A stretch of DNA of 45,536 nucleotides from positions 1-45,536 of the forward strand of contig CAJTVH010000021.1 of assembly GCA_910579745.1 (NCBI GenBank), given 5' to 3'. The position numbers and the translations under genes were made by a program. Below, in pieces: positions 43,863-45,536 of the stretch. Within the stretch, counting starts at the first letter, position 1. The number at the start of each line of letters is the position of its first letter. The notes beneath the pieces were generated by a model. The model had not been told where the DNA came from. It saw nothing but the letters and a program-made list of their open reading frames with translations, and searched no databases. Source of the DNA: an uncultured Clostridia bacterium (GTDB lineage: Bacteria; Bacillota; Clostridia; Lachnospirales; CAG-274).

Positions 43863-44774
43863 CTAATTCTCAAATAAAATAGATTTGTTCATACGGTCAT
43901 ACCCTATAACCGTATGAGGAAAAATTTTCTTAACAAAAGATGAAAAGTTTTCAGGCTCAGTAAGAGCTGGACTGAAATGCGTCAGCCATAATTCTTTAAC
44001 TTTTCCGTCCGCCGCGGCTTTAGCCGCCTCTGAAAATAATATATGCTTGTGCTCAACAGCTTTATCAATTTTTTCATCCTCGCCGTACATCCCCTCGCAT
44101 ATAAATAAGTCCGCGCCTTTAATAAAAGGAACAAGTTTCTCAAAAGGTCTTGTGTCAGTACAATAGCAAACCTTAATGCCTTTTCTCTCTCCTCCCAATA
44201 CCATTTCAGGTTTATAAACCATATCGTTAAAAACAACCTCTCGCTCCTTTTGTAGAACAGACCAAAATTTCTTAGGAAGTCCAAGCTTTTCCGCTTTAGC
44301 GGCATCAAACTTTCCCTTTCTTCTTATGTTTATAGAATAGGCGAAACACGGAATCATATGCTCCGCTTTAACCGCCTTAATATATAGCTCGCCAAACTCA
44401 AAAACTTTTTGAAAATCCTCATTAATCTCAATAAGCTTGATATTAAAAGGAAGTTCAGGAGCGATTGTCATAAGTCCGTCAAAAATCCTTTTAAGTCCTT
44501 TGGGTCCTATAATAGTCAAATCCTCTGTTCTTCCGGAATTTCCTATAGTCAAAAGCATACCCGGAAGACCTGAGATATGGTCGGCGTGATAATGAGTAAA
44601 ACAAATAACGTCAATATTTTTAAATCCCCAGCCAAGCATTTTCAAAGTAACCTGAGTACCCTCTCCGCAATCAATAAGTATGAGTTTCCCCTCGTATCTT
44701 AATAAAAGAGAGGTAAGAAACCTGTTCGGCAAAGGCATCATACCGCCCGTTCCAAGCAATGCTACATCAAGCAT
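43863..44774 (-). CDS. rnz: Ribonuclease Z (tRNA 3' processing)
   Basis: A metallo-beta-lactamase-fold endonuclease that trims tRNA 3' ends, needed for tRNAs without encoded CCA such as the tRNA-Tyr here. The 303-residue protein has the zinc motif FTHYHADHISGLPG, CGEGTQVTLKMLGWGFKNID, and the C-terminal LWLTHFSP. ATG at 44774 has AAGGG upstream; a TTG nine codons earlier is unlikely. It is the first gene of the operon with the sigma/anti-sigma pair (11-bp gap). It is shorter than E. coli RNase BN-type only slightly, so RNase Z short form fits well. Confidence 0.9.
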   Translation of the reverse strand: MLDVALLGTGGMMPLPNRFLTSLLLRYEGKLILIDCGEGTQVTLKMLGWGFKNIDVICFTHYHADHISGLPGMLLTIGNSGRTEDLTIIGPKGLKRIFDGLMTIAPELPFNIKLIEINEDFQKVFEFGELYIKAVKAEHMIPCFAYSINIRRKGKFDAAKAEKLGLPKKFWSVLQKEREVVFNDMVYKPEMVLGGERKGIKVCYCTDTRPFEKLVPFIKGADLFICEGMYGEDEKIDKAVEHKHILFSEAAKAAADGKVKELWLTHFSPALTEPENFSSFVKKIFPHTVIGYDRMNKSILFEN

Positions 44775-45159
44775 AAAATCAACCCTTCGCGTTATAATCA
44801 AAAAATAAAAAAATCTTAAACATGCTTATCATCAACTATCATAACTTATAATATCATAAAATAAATAATAAAAAAAGACCCGTCAAAAAATGTTTACAAA
44901 TTATACACAGATTATTTATCTATAGCGTTTTTTAACTTCTCGGCTATTGTTAAAATTAGTCAAATCCCAATTTCGCTAAAGCGGTTTCATTTATATTTTT
45001 AATTATATCCAAATAGCAAAATAAGGAATAGATAAATCCAAAAAAAATTGATATATTAAAGAATTTTTTGTTAATTTGCGCTAAAAATTTCGCGAATTGC
45101 CATAATTTGAAAATAAGTAAATATTAAAACTCTCTTTGTTCTTTCAATCTCTTACATAC
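44775..45159. other. Gap between rnz and tRNA-Tyr
   Basis: AT-rich DNA that should hold the rnz promoter. Weak candidates exist on the minus strand, such as TTGACG followed after 17 bases by TATTTT, but none is convincing. No open frame or repeat was recognised. Confidence 0.4.
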
Positions 45160-45165
45160 AAAAAA

Positions 45166-45187
45166 AGCCACAGGTAAAAACCTTGGC
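45166..45187 (-). terminator. Terminator after tRNA-Tyr
   Basis: Hairpin gccacagg against ccttggc with one bulge. On the minus strand it is followed by a T-run (complement of 45160-45166). It ends the 16S/tRNA-Tyr transcription unit without any 23S gene. Confidence 0.75.
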
Positions 45188-45195
45188 ATAAAAAA

Positions 45196-45277
45196 TGGAT
45201 GGGGAAGGATTCGAACCTTCGAAAGCTGAGCTAACAGATTTACAGTCTGCCCCCTTTGGCCACTCGGGAACCCATCC
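45196..45277 (-). tRNA. tRNA-Tyr (anticodon GTA)
   Basis: The acceptor arms GGATGGG and CCCATCC pair fully, discriminator A. The anticodon loop is ACTGTAAATCT with GTA. The T arm holds GGTTCGAATCC, and a long variable arm makes it class II, as expected of bacterial tRNA-Tyr. CCA is not encoded. Length 82 nt. Confidence 0.96.
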
Positions 45278-45305
45278 TCAGTATAATGTAAAATTAAAAT
45301 AAATC

Positions 45306-45335
45306 ATTATAAAGTATAAAAAATCGACCACTCAA
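45306..45335 (-). promoter_or_regulatory. Possible separate promoter for tRNA-Tyr
   Basis: Minus strand TTGAGT (45330-45335), 18-bp spacer, TATAAT (45306-45311), in the 103-bp spacer between 16S and tRNA-Tyr. Confidence 0.45.
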
Positions 45336-45375
45336 AACTAAATACCAAAGAATTTTATCTCTTTCCACATTCTTT

Positions 45376-45536
<161 letters not shown>

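Overview
The window looks like a chromosomal segment of an anaerobic, low-GC Firmicute of class Clostridia. The evidence is the AT-rich DNA, strong AGGAGG-type ribosome sites, Gram-positive gene orders (dnaE-pfkA-pyk, rpsU-yqeY), a T-box leader, a lipoprotein-dependent sugar importer without its own ATPase, and a 16S rRNA 3' end of clostridial type. Almost everything is on the minus strand; only pepF and a small hypothetical gene are on the plus strand. The right edge lies inside 16S rRNA and the left edge in a short GC-rich patch, so the window may be a whole contig broken at repeats.

Layout, left to right. 0.1-6.7 kb: pyk, pfkA and dnaE. 6.7-18.2 kb: a pectin utilisation locus. Read in the direction of transcription it runs solute-binding lipoprotein, two permeases, terminator, CE8 pectin methylesterase, alpha/beta-hydrolase esterase, PL26/YetA-type rhamnogalacturonan lyase, GH28 polygalacturonase, a 52-codon Cys-rich ORF and GH105 unsaturated rhamnogalacturonyl hydrolase. 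None of the enzymes shows a signal peptide, so de-esterification and depolymerisation of imported pectin oligomers appear to be cytoplasmic. 19.1-24.8 kb: a YbhJ-type aconitase-family hydratase, rpsU-yqeY and glgB. 25.6-28.1 kb: pepF, then a divergent XRE regulator / DUF6809-like pair sharing a palindromic operator candidate.

28.4-41.7 kb: a branched-chain amino acid locus. ilvD-ilvB form one unit. leuB, leuD, leuC, cimA, a VOC protein, ilvC and ilvN form the rest, headed by a T-box whose specifier reads best as AUC (Ile). cimA is present while leuA and ilvA are absent, so the locus looks built for isoleucine via citramalate. A restriction-modification pair (TdeIII-like endonuclease plus beta-class methyltransferase) sits between ilvD and leuB. 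41.7-44.8 kb: tsaD, an anti-sigma/ECF-sigma pair and rnz. 45.2-45.5 kb: tRNA-Tyr and the 16S rRNA 3' end, with no 23S gene following.

The intergenic DNA is rich in repeats: four divergent copies of a short element whose end resembles the right end/omega-RNA region of IS200/IS605 elements, a 185-bp MITE-like element with perfect 21-bp terminal repeats, a ~220-bp multi-hairpin element, and a pair of related hairpins flanking ilvC. No CRISPR array, intact transposase or phage gene was seen.
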